Assembly (NCBI GenBank): GCA_963789075.1
Contig: CAWBJQ010000005.1
Coordinates: forward strand, 73,477 to 137,476
Origin: DATATJ01 sp963789075
GTDB lineage: Bacteria > Acidobacteriota > Vicinamibacteria > Vicinamibacterales > CAVVIG01
Length of the DNA stretch: 64,000 bases
Direction: 5' to 3'
Shown: positions 63,982 through 64,000 of the stretch, piece by piece
Layout of the letters: each line of letters begins with the position of its first letter
Numbering within the stretch: position 1 is the first letter of the stretch
The notes under the pieces: model-generated
Databases searched by the model: none
The model's input: the letters and a program-made list of their open reading frames with translations, nothing else
Told to the model about the DNA's origin: nothing
Position numbers and translations under genes: made by a program

Positions 63982-64000
63982 CACAAAACTATACCGGACT

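Noticed and set aside
1..64000. tRNA, rRNA, prophage or insertion sequence
   Set aside because: No cloverleaf or rRNA-like stretch was recognised by eye and no transposase, integrase or phage structural protein appears among the readable proteins; a covariance-model search would be decisive for small RNAs.

Overview
The window is 64 kb of GC-rich bacterial chromosome. The gene content points to Acidobacteriota, most likely the Vicinamibacteria. The signs are exported proteins with carboxypeptidase-regulatory-like (CPR) domains, a CPR-plus-TonB-dependent receptor, a DUF1800/DUF1501 pair, M28, M20, S9, M49 and P1 peptidases, and palindromic intergenic repeats. That placement is inferred from families, because there is no rRNA or tRNA gene in the window. 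I see no phage, IS element, transposase or CRISPR array.

Layout. 0-4 kb: tail of an M14-like protein and two tandem CPR proteins. 4-8 kb: a GNAT enzyme and the DUF1800/DUF1501 pair. 8-15 kb: a D-serine-dehydratase-like PLP enzyme, a lone microcompartment shell protein, a MerR regulator, pterin dehydratase, glycine oxidase and an acyl-CoA dehydrogenase. 15-18 kb: a toxin-antitoxin pair, a small phosphatase and an aromatic amino acid decarboxylase. 18-24 kb: a porin-like barrel, SixA, a DUF1684 lipoprotein, an M28 peptidase and a class III aminotransferase. 24-37 kb: the most coherent block, with a TonB receptor-M20-M28 operon divergent from P1 peptidase-sodium symporter-SDR-P1 peptidase-tartrate dehydrogenase-amidohydrolase. 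37-49 kb: Ku, an S9 peptidase, an RNB nuclease/FAD oxidase/DUF1223 operon and DNA polymerase I. 49-64 kb: PcnB, a desaturase, SerC/SerA/DUF1015, MalQ with an aminotransferase, a HEAT-cyclophilin fusion, dipeptidyl peptidase III and a beta-CASP nuclease.

Function. The 20-41 kb part reads as peptide and unusual amino acid scavenging. It has a receptor and symporter for uptake, several exopeptidase families, and enzymes for the released amino acids (aminotransferase, SDR, tartrate-type dehydrogenase). Enzymes acting on D-amino acids, glycine or other amines lie nearby.

Quality warning. Sixteen genes are readable only by joining two to four frames. I count 25 frame breaks. Twenty-four fit one extra base and one fits a missing base, and they sit in clusters separated by long intact zones. 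This looks like insertion-biased residual assembly error rather than gene decay, so I annotate these as whole genes and give the approximate break points.
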